DNA of 14,853 bases from Sedimentisphaerales bacterium (GCA_016933985.1 JAFGTU010000525.1:1-14853); one strand, 5' to 3'; shown: positions 1 through 7,725, numbered from the stretch's first letter. Numbers and translations: made by a program. Notes: generated by a model not told the origin, from the letters alone.

Positions 1-857
1 TGCATCTTCAGCCTAGCGCCGGCGGCTTCAAGGAAGGAAAGGACCTCTTCGGCATCGGGGACGGCGACGACGCCAGCCTTGGTCGGAGTAGATGCACGCT
101 TGTCGGCGACGAGGTCGGCCACCGTCGTATCGATTTCGTGGCCGACCGCACTTATAACCGGTATCTGAGAATCGAATATCGCCCGCGCGACGGGCTCTTC
201 GTTGAACGCCCAGAGGTCTTCCATTGAGCCGCCGCCGCGACCGACTATCAGCAGGTCGAGCTTGAGGCGTTTGTTCCGCCGATTGATATTTCGTATCGCC
301 GCGGCAATTTCGTCCGCGGCCCCCTCGCCCTGCACTGGTACCGGATACAGAAGAAGCTCGACGCAGGGCCAGCGATTGAAGATGCTGTCGGCAATATCGT
401 GGACCGCCGCCCCCGATTCGCTTGTTACGATCCCTATGCGCCTCGGGTAGGCGGGCAGCTTCTTTTTGTGCTTCTCGTCGAAAAGTCCCTCGGCCTGGAG
501 CTTTTTGACCATTTGCTCGAAGGCCAACTGCAGCGCTCCGACGCCTTCCGGCGTCATCGATTCGGCGTAGAACTGATACTTGCCCTGCGGCGGATAGACG
601 TCGATATACCCCCGCACCACAACCGCCATCCCGTTCTCGGCATCGAACTTGACCTTATTGCGGCTGCTCCGCCACATGACGCAGGGCAGCAGGGCGTTCT
701 CATCCTTCAGACTGAAATAGGCATGTCCGCTCCTCGCGACGACCCAATCGGTTATCTCGCCGGCAACGGCCAGCCGGGATGGGAGATTCTCCTCCAACGC
801 CGTCTTTATCAGCGAATTGACCTGGCTAACGCTATATATCGTCGTCTTCTTGGGCAT
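1..857 (-). CDS. xseA: Exodeoxyribonuclease VII large subunit (partial, N-terminal 285 residues)
   Basis: Large catalytic subunit of exonuclease VII, which with several small XseB subunits degrades single-stranded DNA to oligonucleotides in the cytoplasm. The frame is open from an ATG at 857 to the window edge, so the C-terminal part is missing. The N-terminal OB-fold is visible at about residues 5-105 (YSVSQVNSLIK, then a GEITDW segment). The nuclease core follows, with IGIVTSESGAAVHDI (141-155), VGRGGGSMEDLWAFN (205-219), ISAVGHEIDTT (235-245) and DKRASTPT (252-259), all characteristic of the family. The start is chosen because residues 1-12 match the usual XseA beginning. No strong ribosome binding site precedes it. 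It is divergent from parA, and any xseB gene would lie outside the window. Confidence 0.96.
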   Translation of the reverse strand, partial: MPKKTTIYSVSQVNSLIKTALEENLPSRLAVAGEITDWVVARSGHAYFSLKDENALLPCVMWRSSRNKVKFDAENGMAVVVRGYIDVYPPQGKYQFYAESMTPEGVGALQLAFEQMVKKLQAEGLFDEKHKKKLPAYPRRIGIVTSESGAAVHDIADSIFNRWPCVELLLYPVPVQGEGAADEIAAAIRNINRRNKRLKLDLLIVGRGGGSMEDLWAFNEEPVARAIFDSQIPVISAVGHEIDTTVADLVADKRASTPTKAGVVAVPDAEEVLSFLEAAGARLKM

Positions 858-1038
858 ATATAATCCACGGAAGCATAAGCTTTCAAACGCAGCGGCGATT
901 GTCAAGGTAGTCTCGAGATTTCATAAGCGGGAGTCTAACGCGCCCGGCCGCGTCGGTCAAACGCTTAGGGATTCCGAGTCTGCCTATGCGCTTCATCCGC
1001 CAGGGAAAGGCGAAATGTGCTTGACTCGGTATTTTTGC

Positions 1039-1067
1039 TTGACTTTTTCGGCCGGATTCACTATTAT
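1039..1067 (+). promoter_or_regulatory. Sigma70-type promoter for parA
   Basis: TTGACT at 1039-1044 and TATTAT at 1062-1067 are separated by exactly 17 bases, a near-consensus housekeeping promoter. Transcription would start near 1074, giving a leader of roughly 115 bases before the preferred parA start at 1190. A second TTGACT lies at 1021-1026 without a well-placed -10 box. A small inverted repeat (ACTA/TAGT, 1060-1072) overlaps the -10 box and could be an operator, but it is short enough to be chance. I see no gene in the rest of the 858-1189 gap and no clear promoter for xseA on the other strand. Confidence 0.6.
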
Positions 1068-1189
1068 TTAGTAATGTTTGTGTGTTTTCGGGTCCATGGA
1101 GGGCGTTGAGACGGGTATTTCGCGATTTAGGCGACATCCCGGCTGGGGTGGCGGTCTGCCGAGCGAAAAACAGGACTTACGGCGAGCGA

Positions 1190-1987
1190 ATGAGAACAAT
1201 TGCAATGATAAATCAGAAGGGCGGGTGTGGAAAGACGACCACCGCCATAAACACCGCAGCGGCGTTTGCGGCGCTGGGCTACAGGACCCTTCTGGTCGAT
1301 CTTGACCCGCAGGGCCACGCTTGTATGGGCCTGGGTATCGATCCCGACAAGGTCAGTCCGACTGTTTACGACGCGCTGACCGAGCCGAAACTGCCTTTCA
1401 TTGATGTAGTGATAAACACAAAGATCGAATGGCTTGATCTGGCGCCCTGCAATGTCTTGCTGGCAGGGGCCGAGCTCGAGCTGGCTGGTGTAATCGGAAA
1501 AGAGCTAATCCTCGCCTCGAAGCTGAGGATGCTGCGGGAACGGTACAGCGTCTGTATCATCGACTCGCCGCCTGCGCTGGGGATTCTGACGCTCAACGCG
1601 CTTGTGGCCAGCACCGACGTTGTCGTGCCGGTGCAGGTGCATTATTTCGCGCTGGAAGGGCTCAAGAGATTGCTCGAGACCGTGCACATCATCCGGAACC
1701 GGTTCCATCCTTGTTCGTCGGAGGTCCTCGGATTACTGCTGACTTTTATCGAAGACGGGACTATCTTCAGCAGGCAGATACAGCAGAAGATGAGGGCCTT
1801 TTTCGGGGAGCTGGTCTTCGAGACCGTTATTCACAAGACGATAAGGCTGGCCGAGGCGCCGAGCGCCGGCGAGCCGATACTGACCTACGCACCGGAAAGC
1901 AGAGGGGCGGCGGATTATATGTCGCTTGTAAGAGAGATACTTATGGACCCTGTCTGGGCGCAGGAGGTGGGAAATGTCCAGGCCTAA
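1190..1987 (+). CDS. parA: ParA/Soj-family ATPase
   Basis: 265-residue ParA/MinD-superfamily ATPase, the usual length of a chromosomal Soj protein. Such proteins dimerise on ATP, bind DNA non-specifically and help segregate or position DNA or protein cargo. The deviant Walker A is at residues 9-17 (QKGGCGKTT, signature Lys10 and Lys15), Walker A' is LLVDLDPQG (34-42), and Walker B is CIIDSPPALG (122-131). The C-terminal IRLAEAPSAGEPI (208-220) is typical of Soj. The start at 1190 is preferred because the family motif begins at once (MRTIAMINQKGG). An in-frame ATG at 1082 would add 36 residues with no family resemblance. Its end overlaps the next gene by 14 bases, so the two are co-transcribed. 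No ParB gene follows, so its partner is uncertain. Confidence 0.93.
   Translation: MRTIAMINQKGGCGKTTTAINTAAAFAALGYRTLLVDLDPQGHACMGLGIDPDKVSPTVYDALTEPKLPFIDVVINTKIEWLDLAPCNVLLAGAELELAGVIGKELILASKLRMLRERYSVCIIDSPPALGILTLNALVASTDVVVPVQVHYFALEGLKRLLETVHIIRNRFHPCSSEVLGLLLTFIEDGTIFSRQIQQKMRAFFGELVFETVIHKTIRLAEAPSAGEPILTYAPESRGAADYMSLVREILMDPVWAQEVGNVQA
1962..1970 (+). promoter_or_regulatory. Strong ribosome binding site inside the end of parA
   Basis: AGGAGGTGG lies 3 bases upstream of the ATG at 1974 and is nearly a perfect complement to the 16S rRNA tail. It lies within the last codons of parA and is the best Shine-Dalgarno sequence in the window. It supports the overlapping downstream reading frame as a real gene and fixes its start. 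Confidence 0.75.
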
Positions 1988-2540
1988 AAAGAGAATCGGG
2001 CTGCAGAAGGATTTCTCCAAGATATTCGACGGGGTCTGGGTCCCCCAAAGGCCCGGGAGAGAACAGTTCGAGGCCGACAAGGTTGTTCAGGACCAGAGTC
2101 CCGCCGGCGAGACGCCGGTGTCCGATGAGAAAGGCCCTGACGTCGAGACGCCGGCGCCCACCAAGCAAGAACCCCGTACCCGCGACGCGACGTCCGAGGG
2201 ACATAATTCCACAGTCGAGATTCCGGCATCCAAAGAGGCTCATCGCGCCGGCGGCGGGCCAAACCCTGCCAAGCAAGGTCAAAACGGTGATACGGCCACG
2301 CTTCGTGAGCACTATCGGGAAATTGAGAAGATCATGACTTCCATGAAGTGCGCCAAGGACTTTGTGTGTTATAGATCCGGCTTGACGGATCTGTGCAAAG
2401 TTACCACTGTCGGCGAAGGCAAGGTCATCGAATGTTCGCCGGAGAACCGCGGCCCGTGTGTTTACCGATTCTCGTTTGCGGGCAGGATTTTCTGCAAGTG
2501 CGCCCTTCGATATTACATAGCTCGGAACCTCAACAGGTAA
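1974..2540 (+). CDS. Uncharacterised cysteine-rich protein in the parA operon
   Basis: 188 residues; I do not recognise the family. Three parts are visible. There is a basic and hydrophobic N-terminus (residues 1-24, KKRIGLQKDFSKIFDGVWVP), then a long polar stretch rich in Pro, Glu, Thr, Lys and Gly (about 25-108) that looks disordered. The compact C-terminal domain (about 109-188) carries seven cysteines at 126, 132, 141, 154, 162, 174 and 176, ending CKCALRYYIARNL. The cysteine density suggests a metal site, either zinc or an iron-sulfur cluster, but the spacing matches no motif I know. No signal peptide or membrane segment is seen. The 14-base overlap with parA and the strong ribosome binding site point to coupled translation and a shared job. 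It is not a recognisable ParB, since no ParB-box or helix-turn-helix region is seen. Confidence 0.85.
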   Translation: MSRPKKRIGLQKDFSKIFDGVWVPQRPGREQFEADKVVQDQSPAGETPVSDEKGPDVETPAPTKQEPRTRDATSEGHNSTVEIPASKEAHRAGGGPNPAKQGQNGDTATLREHYREIEKIMTSMKCAKDFVCYRSGLTDLCKVTTVGEGKVIECSPENRGPCVYRFSFAGRIFCKCALRYYIARNLNR

Positions 2541-3245
2541 AGTCTGCGGTGCTCGCTGTTTGGATGTTCGGTCGGTCGCTGTGATACGACTTTGGCTTGC
2601 GTCGATTCAGGGTTTGGGACTGCGGGAGGCCGGGGAGTATCCGGCGAGGCTTTTAGCTTCAGAATCCCCCGGAGCTAAACAGAGTTCGGCGGCGCCGCTA
2701 AGCTCACGGGACGGCCTTGGGAGCCGTACTGGGCACAAGCTTGATGAAAGACTTGCTCGATACAAGCCTCTGCGTCTCCATCTTGGTCGCCCACTTGTGG
2801 CAGTCTATCTGGGTTGCCACTTTGTGTTTGAACTTTATTACTCGCCTTTTCTTAAAAGGATTGAACATTTTAGTCGCGTCAAAACGCCCCATACGTTGCT
2901 GCTTCAGTTTTACGTGAACAGCTATGCATGACTCATCCAAATATACATACGTTTTCGGAACGATCTGAGTTCGGTTCCACGGATGCCCGCGCTACCACTC
3001 AACTCGGCATTCCGTTGGGCCGTGTTCTGAGAGCCATCCTCGACACAAATTCAGTATCGGTCGTTCGGGCGGGTTGCTTTAGCCGGAGCCGTTTGAAAAA
3101 GACAACGTTTTGCCCCCCGGGAAAAGACGCTGACGAGCAGAGTATTTTAGGACGCTCGCTCGGTCGTCGGCCTGCCGGCCGTCTCAGCATCAATTCGGGA
3201 AGAAGGCCAAGACGTGGCCGAGCATGCTCGATACTTGTTGGCTCC
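2541..3245. other. Long intergenic region between converging transcription units
   Basis: About 700 bases lie between the end of the parA operon and the 3' end of mgtE. No frame shows family resemblance and no tRNA-like fold was seen. The best candidate is a 78-codon frame on the minus strand, 2940 to 2704. Its product is basic (many Lys and Arg), it lacks a ribosome binding site, and I recognise no family in it, so I do not call it a gene. Short GC-rich inverted repeats cluster near the mgtE end. Confidence 0.5.
3205..3230 (-). terminator. Inverted-repeat cluster downstream of mgtE, possible terminator
   Basis: A small hairpin (GGCCA at 3205-3209 with TGGCC at 3215-3219) abuts a perfect 12-base palindrome, CGAGCATGCTCG, at 3219-3230. 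It lies about 16 bases past the mgtE stop codon on the minus strand. No T-run follows in that direction, so intrinsic termination is doubtful. It could instead help stabilise the transcript end. Confidence 0.25.
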
Positions 3246-4631
3246 TTACTGCACAAGCAGCAGCGTAAGCGTCATATAAATCGCCACGCTGATTGAATCG
3301 TTGGCGGTGGTGACCAAAGGCCCCGAGCTTATCGCCGGGTCTATTCCGATTCGTCGAAACACAAAAGGCAGGAACAGGCCAAGCGTTGTGGCGACCATTA
3401 TGGCCGAGAACATGGCCGTGCCGAATGCGAAGATGAGGCGCAGAGGCTCAATGGCCGTTTGCGGGCCTCTTAAGTTCAGCAGGATCGCACAGACCACGCC
3501 TCCCAGCGTGCCGCAACTGAGCGCTACAAGCAGAGCGATGCGGACCTCACGATTGAAGACCTGGCCCATCTTCAAGGCCGCAAGGTGGCCCGTGGCCAGG
3601 CCGGAGACCACAATAGCGGAGGTTTGCAGGCCCGCGTTGCCGCTGATTGCGGCAATCATCGGAACGAACGGAAATGCAGCGGCGAATATCAGGCTAAGCT
3701 GCCCAGCGTCGAATTTGCCGTGGAAGAACGTCAGAACCAGGGCCGTTACGCCGGTGCCGAAGAGACAGGGCAGCAGCCAGGTCATTCGGATTCTGGCGGC
3801 GCGGAATACGGAGACGTCATCGAGCTCGTCGGGGTCCGTGCCGGCCATTGTGTAGAGGTCCTCGGCGGCCTCTTCTTCGGCGACCTCGATGACGCGGTCG
3901 GCGGTGATGCGGCCCACCAGCTTATGCTCTTTGTCAAGGACGGGCGCGACGATCAGGTCGTTCTTGCTGAATATGTTGCGGACCTCCTCCTGGTCCATAT
4001 CGACGGTTACATAGACGGTATCGTGATCTATGAGGTCTGCGATTTTGGTTGTTTCGGGTCGTGTAAGGAGGAGCCTGAGGCGGACGTCGCCGAGGAAGCG
4101 TTCGTCTTTATCGACTACATAGACCGAGAAGAAGTCCTCGTCGATCTCGGCGGCTCGAATCTCGTTGACGGCCTCGGCGACCGTGTCCTGCTCGTGAACG
4201 CTTATGAGCAGTGGGTCCATAATTCCGCCTGCGGAGTCCTCCGAGTATCTCATCAACTCCTTGATCTCCGCCGATTCCACGGGCGGTATGCTATCGAGGA
4301 GGTCGGCTCTTTCCGGCGGTGGAAGCTCAGCCAGCAAGTCGGCGAGGTCGTCGTGGTCGAGCTCGGAAATGATCTGCTTGACTTTGCTTCTGTTGAGCAG
4401 GTCGAACAGCTCGGCCCTGGTCGCCTCATTTACCTTCACCAGGACCTCCGCGGAGATCGGACTATCCAAAACGTCAAAGATTATCCGGCGCTGGTCGTTA
4501 TCGACGAGCTCGACGACCTCGGCGATGTCGCTGCTGCGCTGGTCGGCCAGGAGGCGTTTCAGCGCCGGCGCATCGTTCGATTCGAGCAATGCCCAAATCT
4601 CTCGAACCAATTTTCTCTGCCCGTCAGCCAT
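3246..4631 (-). CDS. mgtE: Magnesium transporter MgtE
   Basis: 461-residue MgtE, full length for the family: a homodimeric inner-membrane Mg2+ channel gated by cytosolic magnesium. An acidic helical N domain covers about residues 1-125. Two CBS domains cover about 137-195 and 200-255, and a linker plug helix leads into the C-terminal five-helix pore domain (about 283-461). Family signatures are PFVPMIAAISGNAGLQTSA (321-339) and GIDPAISSGPLVTTANDS (429-446), the latter with the pore aspartate at 445. The ATG at 4631 fits the family N-terminus. It lies 301 bases downstream of galU on the same strand and probably has its own promoter in that gap. No M-box magnesium riboswitch could be recognised upstream. 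Confidence 0.97.
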   Translation of the reverse strand: MADGQRKLVREIWALLESNDAPALKRLLADQRSSDIAEVVELVDNDQRRIIFDVLDSPISAEVLVKVNEATRAELFDLLNRSKVKQIISELDHDDLADLLAELPPPERADLLDSIPPVESAEIKELMRYSEDSAGGIMDPLLISVHEQDTVAEAVNEIRAAEIDEDFFSVYVVDKDERFLGDVRLRLLLTRPETTKIADLIDHDTVYVTVDMDQEEVRNIFSKNDLIVAPVLDKEHKLVGRITADRVIEVAEEEAAEDLYTMAGTDPDELDDVSVFRAARIRMTWLLPCLFGTGVTALVLTFFHGKFDAGQLSLIFAAAFPFVPMIAAISGNAGLQTSAIVVSGLATGHLAALKMGQVFNREVRIALLVALSCGTLGGVVCAILLNLRGPQTAIEPLRLIFAFGTAMFSAIMVATTLGLFLPFVFRRIGIDPAISSGPLVTTANDSISVAIYMTLTLLLVQ

Positions 4632-4932
4632 TAGTCACGTCCGTCGATTCAGTAGCTTGTCGCTTGTCATTAGCCGCAAACGACCCAATCTGCAAGTCAC
4701 GATTTCATAACCCAGCGAATAGAATAGCCAAGGCGGCTCTCGTCGGCAACAACAATAAAGCGCCCATTTTCTCTTGCCCGTCACCATTCAAGACCGTTTG
4801 GATTGCTTTACTGCAGGAGATGTTGGCGCTCGCTGGTTTTCAAGAAAGGGCAAAAAAGATCAAGTGGGCATCCGGGCAAGATGTTGCATCGTGCTTTCCC
4901 TGGGGAGATTGGATACTGTGGCCGGGGTGTTT
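4632..4932. other. Intergenic gap between galU and mgtE
   Basis: 301 bases between two genes on the minus strand. They must hold the mgtE 5' region, but I find no convincing -35/-10 pair, no terminator hairpin with a T-tail for galU and no recognisable riboswitch fold. Plus-strand open frames crossing here are shadows. Confidence 0.4.
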
Positions 4933-5799
4933 CTACAGCTCTCTGGCGAGTTGCTTAATGTAGCTCTTCAATTCATCCCGGATGGCTTCGTCCTTGAGGG
5001 CGAACTCGATGTTGGTCTTGATGAAGCCCTGCTTGTCTCCGATGTCATAGCGTTTTCCGTCGAGAAGGCGGCCGTACATGGACTTGCCCGCCAGCATAAG
5101 CTGCATTGCATCGGTAAGCTGGAGCTCGCCGTTCTTGCCGGGCTCTATTCTTGCAAGGCAATCGAAGATGTCGGGCGTGAAGACATATCGTCCGGCGACT
5201 GCCAGGTTGGAGGGGGCTTCCTCGGGGCTGGGTTTTTCGACAATCCCGTGTATCTCAAAGATGCCTCGTTTGATTTCGTCGCCGCTGATTACGCCGTATC
5301 GGCTGACTCTTGCCCGGTCGATCTGCTGAATTAGAACAACAGCCCCCTTGTAAAGATCGTACAAATCGACAAGCTGTTGAGTAGCGGGGGAGGCGGAGCT
5401 GATCAAGGTATCGCCGAGCAGCACCGCAAACGGCTCGGCGCCGACGTGAAGCTTGGCGCAGTTGACGGCGTCGCCGAGGCCCCTGAGCTGCTTTTGCCAG
5501 ACAAAGTGAATGTCCGCAAGCTCGCTGATTTTGCGTATCTGCTGCAGCTCTTCTTCTTTGCCTTGTTCTATGAGCTGCGCTTCGAGATAGAAGTTGCGGT
5601 CGAAATGGTCCTCAATTGCGCGTTTACCCTTGCCTATTACAATGAGAATATCGGTGATTCCGGATGCGACAGCCTCTTCCACGACGTACTGAATCACCGG
5701 GGTATCGACGATGGGCAGCATCTCCTTTGGCTGCGATTTGGTGGCCGGCAGAAAGCGAGTGCCGAAGCCAGCGGCGGGAATTACGGCTTTTCGAATCAT
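4933..5799 (-). CDS. galU: GalU-type UTP--hexose-1-phosphate uridylyltransferase
   Basis: 288 residues, normal for bacterial GalU, which makes UDP-glucose from glucose-1-phosphate and UTP. Nucleotide-binding motifs are AVIPAAGFGTRFLPATK (5-21) and PKEMLPIVD (24-32, with Lys25). Further family blocks are RGLGDAVNCAK (106-116), LLGDTL (127-132), GIVEKP (185-190) and the C-terminal GELQLTDA. Most GalU proteins I recall have GLGHAV where this one has GLGDAV, a change near the sugar pocket. Its ATG overlaps the stop codon of the upstream sugar kinase gene in the sequence ATGA, so the two are translationally coupled. That pairing raises the possibility that the real substrate is glucuronate-1-phosphate, or both sugar phosphates. 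Family assignment is secure; substrate is not. Confidence 0.93.
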   Translation of the reverse strand: MIRKAVIPAAGFGTRFLPATKSQPKEMLPIVDTPVIQYVVEEAVASGITDILIVIGKGKRAIEDHFDRNFYLEAQLIEQGKEEELQQIRKISELADIHFVWQKQLRGLGDAVNCAKLHVGAEPFAVLLGDTLISSASPATQQLVDLYDLYKGAVVLIQQIDRARVSRYGVISGDEIKRGIFEIHGIVEKPSPEEAPSNLAVAGRYVFTPDIFDCLARIEPGKNGELQLTDAMQLMLAGKSMYGRLLDGKRYDIGDKQGFIKTNIEFALKDEAIRDELKSYIKQLAREL

Positions 5800-6815
5800 A
5801 TTACACCATCCGTATTAGGCAGCGCGATAACCGGCTTTATGACCTTTATCTTCAATTTGCCGAGTCGGCTCTTGAGGGCCGTGAACATCTTCTCATCCTT
5901 GTACGTGCCTACAATGGCTCCGCCCGAGCCGGTGAATTTTGCGCTTGCACCGACAAGGCGGGCCTCCTCGACCATTTGCAGATTGTCGGGGCTGATTGTA
6001 TAAATTTTGCGCCTGCGGTCGAAGTTGCAATTCAACAGGTCGCCGATTTCTTCTTTTCGGCCTTTTAACAGATACGTCTTGACCTTGTCGGTCAATCCGG
6101 CCCAGTAAAGCATGGCTGAAGCAACCGCCTGCTCGCCGCGATCAAAACGCTCGCGAATATTATCGTGAACCGTTCCGGAGACCTTAGCCAGGCTCTCTCG
6201 GTAGGCAATGTACAATGAAGGCAGAAGCGCCGGGTCAAGATTCTCGTATTCGCCGTAGCCGCGCTTGGCCAGAAGCTCCTTTTTGAAGTCCATATATACC
6301 AGGCCCTGATAGACCTGGACAACCCTGTCTTGGAGACCTGCGGCGATATGCAGCTCCTCAAGCTCGGCGGCGAGGATCAGATTCGCCTGGGTATATTTGG
6401 GAATGCTGACCTCATAGAAGGCCATTAGCGCCCGCATACAAGCGGTGATTATAGCGCTGGAGCCGGCCAGGCCGACACCGTGAGGGATGCTTGATTTGTA
6501 TTGGAGAGTGAAGTTTGTGTCGTGAAGCTCGATGTCATGCGCAGAGCAGTAATCGTAGAATCGTTTGACCGTTGCTTTGAGCAGTCGTATGCCGCCGTAG
6601 TAGCCGTGCAGGCGGACGTCGTTGACCAGCTCTCTTACGCTCGTGAAGACGGAGTGGTCCTTGCTGCTGGGCAGAATCTCAAGGTTTGGCGATTCGTAGA
6701 GTACAACCTCGGCGCAGAAATTCTTAAAAGTGAAAGAAATCGTCTTGCCGAAGAAACCGTCGGAAGGATTGCCGACGAGGCCTGCCCTTGGGTATGCTCT
6801 TGTCTTGATTATCAT
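5796..6815 (-). CDS. Glucuronokinase-like GHMP sugar kinase
   Basis: 339 residues of the GHMP kinase superfamily. It resembles plant glucuronokinase (ATP + D-glucuronate to glucuronate-1-phosphate) in block after block as I recall that enzyme: RAGLVGNPSDGFFGKTISF (10-28), HGYYGGIRLL (70-79), the ATP loop PHGVGLAGSSA (111-121), AGLQDRVVQVYQGLVYMDF (159-177, candidate catalytic Asp163) and the C-terminal KFTGSGGA (283-290). The start at 6815 is preferred because an AAGG ribosome binding site sits 8 bases upstream and the family motif follows. An in-frame ATG at 6902 would add 29 unlike residues. The stop overlaps the galU start by 4 bases. Substrate is inferred from resemblance; other sugar-acid or sugar GHMP kinases remain possible. 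Confidence 0.88.
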   Translation of the reverse strand: MIIKTRAYPRAGLVGNPSDGFFGKTISFTFKNFCAEVVLYESPNLEILPSSKDHSVFTSVRELVNDVRLHGYYGGIRLLKATVKRFYDYCSAHDIELHDTNFTLQYKSSIPHGVGLAGSSAIITACMRALMAFYEVSIPKYTQANLILAAELEELHIAAGLQDRVVQVYQGLVYMDFKKELLAKRGYGEYENLDPALLPSLYIAYRESLAKVSGTVHDNIRERFDRGEQAVASAMLYWAGLTDKVKTYLLKGRKEEIGDLLNCNFDRRRKIYTISPDNLQMVEEARLVGASAKFTGSGGAIVGTYKDEKMFTALKSRLGKLKIKVIKPVIALPNTDGVI

Positions 6816-6986
6816 AACGTTGCCTTTCGAGCGTGCCTCAGCCTGCCTAATGGTCGGGTCCAGCCCCGCCGATTCAGAGCCTTCCGGAAGACGGCTCGGC
6901 ACGACCTCGTCCGTATTCTAATCTTTTGGTCCGTGCATTGCTACATGTTTTCGGTCTTTGGCCGGTCAGGAAGGAGGTGGTAAAAG

Positions 6987-7021
6987 AAAACATCGAGCGA
7001 CGTGGCGTCACCCGATGTTTT
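6987..7021 (-). terminator. Rho-independent terminator reading leftward
   Basis: Perfect 9-base arms, AAAACATCG at 6987-6995 and CGATGTTTT at 7013-7021, enclose an inner GACG/CGTC stem with a TGG loop. Read on the minus strand the hairpin is followed by TTTTCTTTT, a good U-tail. It would end transcripts arriving from about 7022-7600 and insulate the kinase-galU operon. On the plus strand the trailing sequence is not T-rich. Confidence 0.65.
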
Positions 7022-7087
7022 CCGGAGGGGAGAAAAAACTTAGTTTTTCATTTCGGTTTTCTTATCGGCAAGCACACAAGTGCCACT

Positions 7088-7159
7088 TTAGCAAGAAAAC
7101 TCTTTGTGGTGCCTGTTCTTGTTTATTTGTACGCCGTCGAGGGTAAAAAAGTTCGCCAT
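7088..7159 (-). CDS. Possible 23-residue small ORF upstream of a terminator
   Basis: ATG at 7159 opens a frame reading MANFFTLDGVQINKN and ending FSC before TAA at 7090-7088. The same frame then continues without another stop for 15 codons (SGTCVLADKKTEMKN) to a TAA at 7042-7040, just 18 bases before the terminator hairpin. The placement suggests a short transcript ends here. The single in-frame ochre codon separating two plausible peptide halves could mean a broken small gene, a very small protein, or chance. No good Shine-Dalgarno sequence precedes it and no known family is recognised. Confidence 0.25.
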   Translation of the reverse strand: MANFFTLDGVQINKNRHHKEFSC

Positions 7160-7379
7160 TTTAACGAGTACCCTATAAAATTTTGCAGTAGGCCCCTCCA
7201 CGGCAGGCCGATAAGAGGGCGGCCTCTCGCAAGTTCCGGGATTGCCGTAAGTTCCGTAAGTCTTGTAAGCGACGCCTTATGGCGGGACGCGCTGGGGCGG
7301 GGCCCGTCCTATGGCAGGAAAACCACGAATTGTCCGGCTAAATACGTACGAATTTGCAGAGATCGGCCCCGGCGAAGCC
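7160..7379. repeat. Non-coding stretch with short direct repeats
   Basis: No gene is seen. AAGTTCCG occurs at 7231-7238 and 7249-7256 and is followed by a degenerate copy (TAAGTCTTGTAAG). A weak hairpin (AGAGG/CCTCT, 7214-7227) lies beside them. The stretch resembles the repeat-derived DNA at 8364-9645. Confidence 0.4.
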
Positions 7380-7571
7380 TCAGTGCCGCCTTATCCATTT
7401 GAACCGAAAAACATCGCGTATTCTATCGTTAAAGCGGATCCCCATACCCTGTGTGCTGGTCTTGAACTCCGCCTTGCTCAGGTCCTCGGCGGTTGGCTTG
7501 GCCGGGGCCTTCTTAAATAGCGATAGCAGCCAGGCCGTTGCTGCTCCGATAAATGAGTTGGGCTTAGTCAT
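7380..7571 (-). CDS. Small hypothetical protein, 63 residues
   Basis: The product has a short hydrophobic N-terminal stretch (SFIGAATAWLLSLF, residues 6-19), a Lys/Ala/Pro linker, and a basic aromatic C-terminus (GIRFNDRIRDVFRFKWIRRH, 44-63). The shape could suit a small membrane-associated or nucleic-acid-binding protein. It is judged probably real because the composition is protein-like on this strand and the region otherwise lacks genes. No ribosome binding site precedes the ATG at 7571, and the sequence just upstream (7572-7620) is a degenerate TCGTATGT-type repeat. No family recognised. Confidence 0.45.
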   Translation of the reverse strand: MTKPNSFIGAATAWLLSLFKKAPAKPTAEDLSKAEFKTSTQGMGIRFNDRIRDVFRFKWIRRH

Positions 7572-7725
7572 GTCGGGCGTCGTATATTGGATGTCGTATG
7601 TTGCAAGTCGTATTTGGGATGTCCGAATGTTCTGTGCATTGCCATCCCCAAGCCCTCCGGGCTTGAGGCTGCCACCCTGTCGCCAAGTTTAGTGGTCTGT
7701 TAAATTTGAACCTGTTGGCGAGAAA

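Noticed and set aside
202..863. Plus-strand open frames near the left edge
   Set aside because: They lie antisense to xseA, whose minus-strand frame carries clear exonuclease VII motifs.
1082..1189. Upstream ATG for parA adding 36 residues
   Set aside because: The extension shows no ParA resemblance, and the ATG lies only about 8 bases from the predicted transcription start. The canonical N-terminus begins at 1190.
2704..2940. 78-codon minus-strand frame in the long gap after the parA operon
   Set aside because: No ribosome binding site, no recognised family and weak coding character. It is left as a note for a conservation check rather than called as a gene.
3585..4634. 349-codon open frame on the plus strand
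   Set aside because: It is antisense to mgtE, which has every family signature. The plus-strand translation is rich in Val, Asp and Gly as expected of a shadow frame and matches nothing recognised.
4632..4932. Magnesium riboswitch (M-box) upstream of mgtE
   Set aside because: I looked for the conserved M-box blocks on the minus strand and found none. A covariance-model search would settle it.
6816..6902. Upstream ATG for the glucuronokinase-like gene
   Set aside because: The added 29 residues are unlike the family, while the ATG at 6815 has a ribosome binding site and begins directly before the conserved motif.
7040..7159. Stop-codon recoding (selenocysteine or pyrrolysine) in the small ORF
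   Set aside because: The in-frame stop is TAA, which is neither the selenocysteine (TGA) nor the pyrrolysine (TAG) codon, so ordinary termination or gene decay is more likely.
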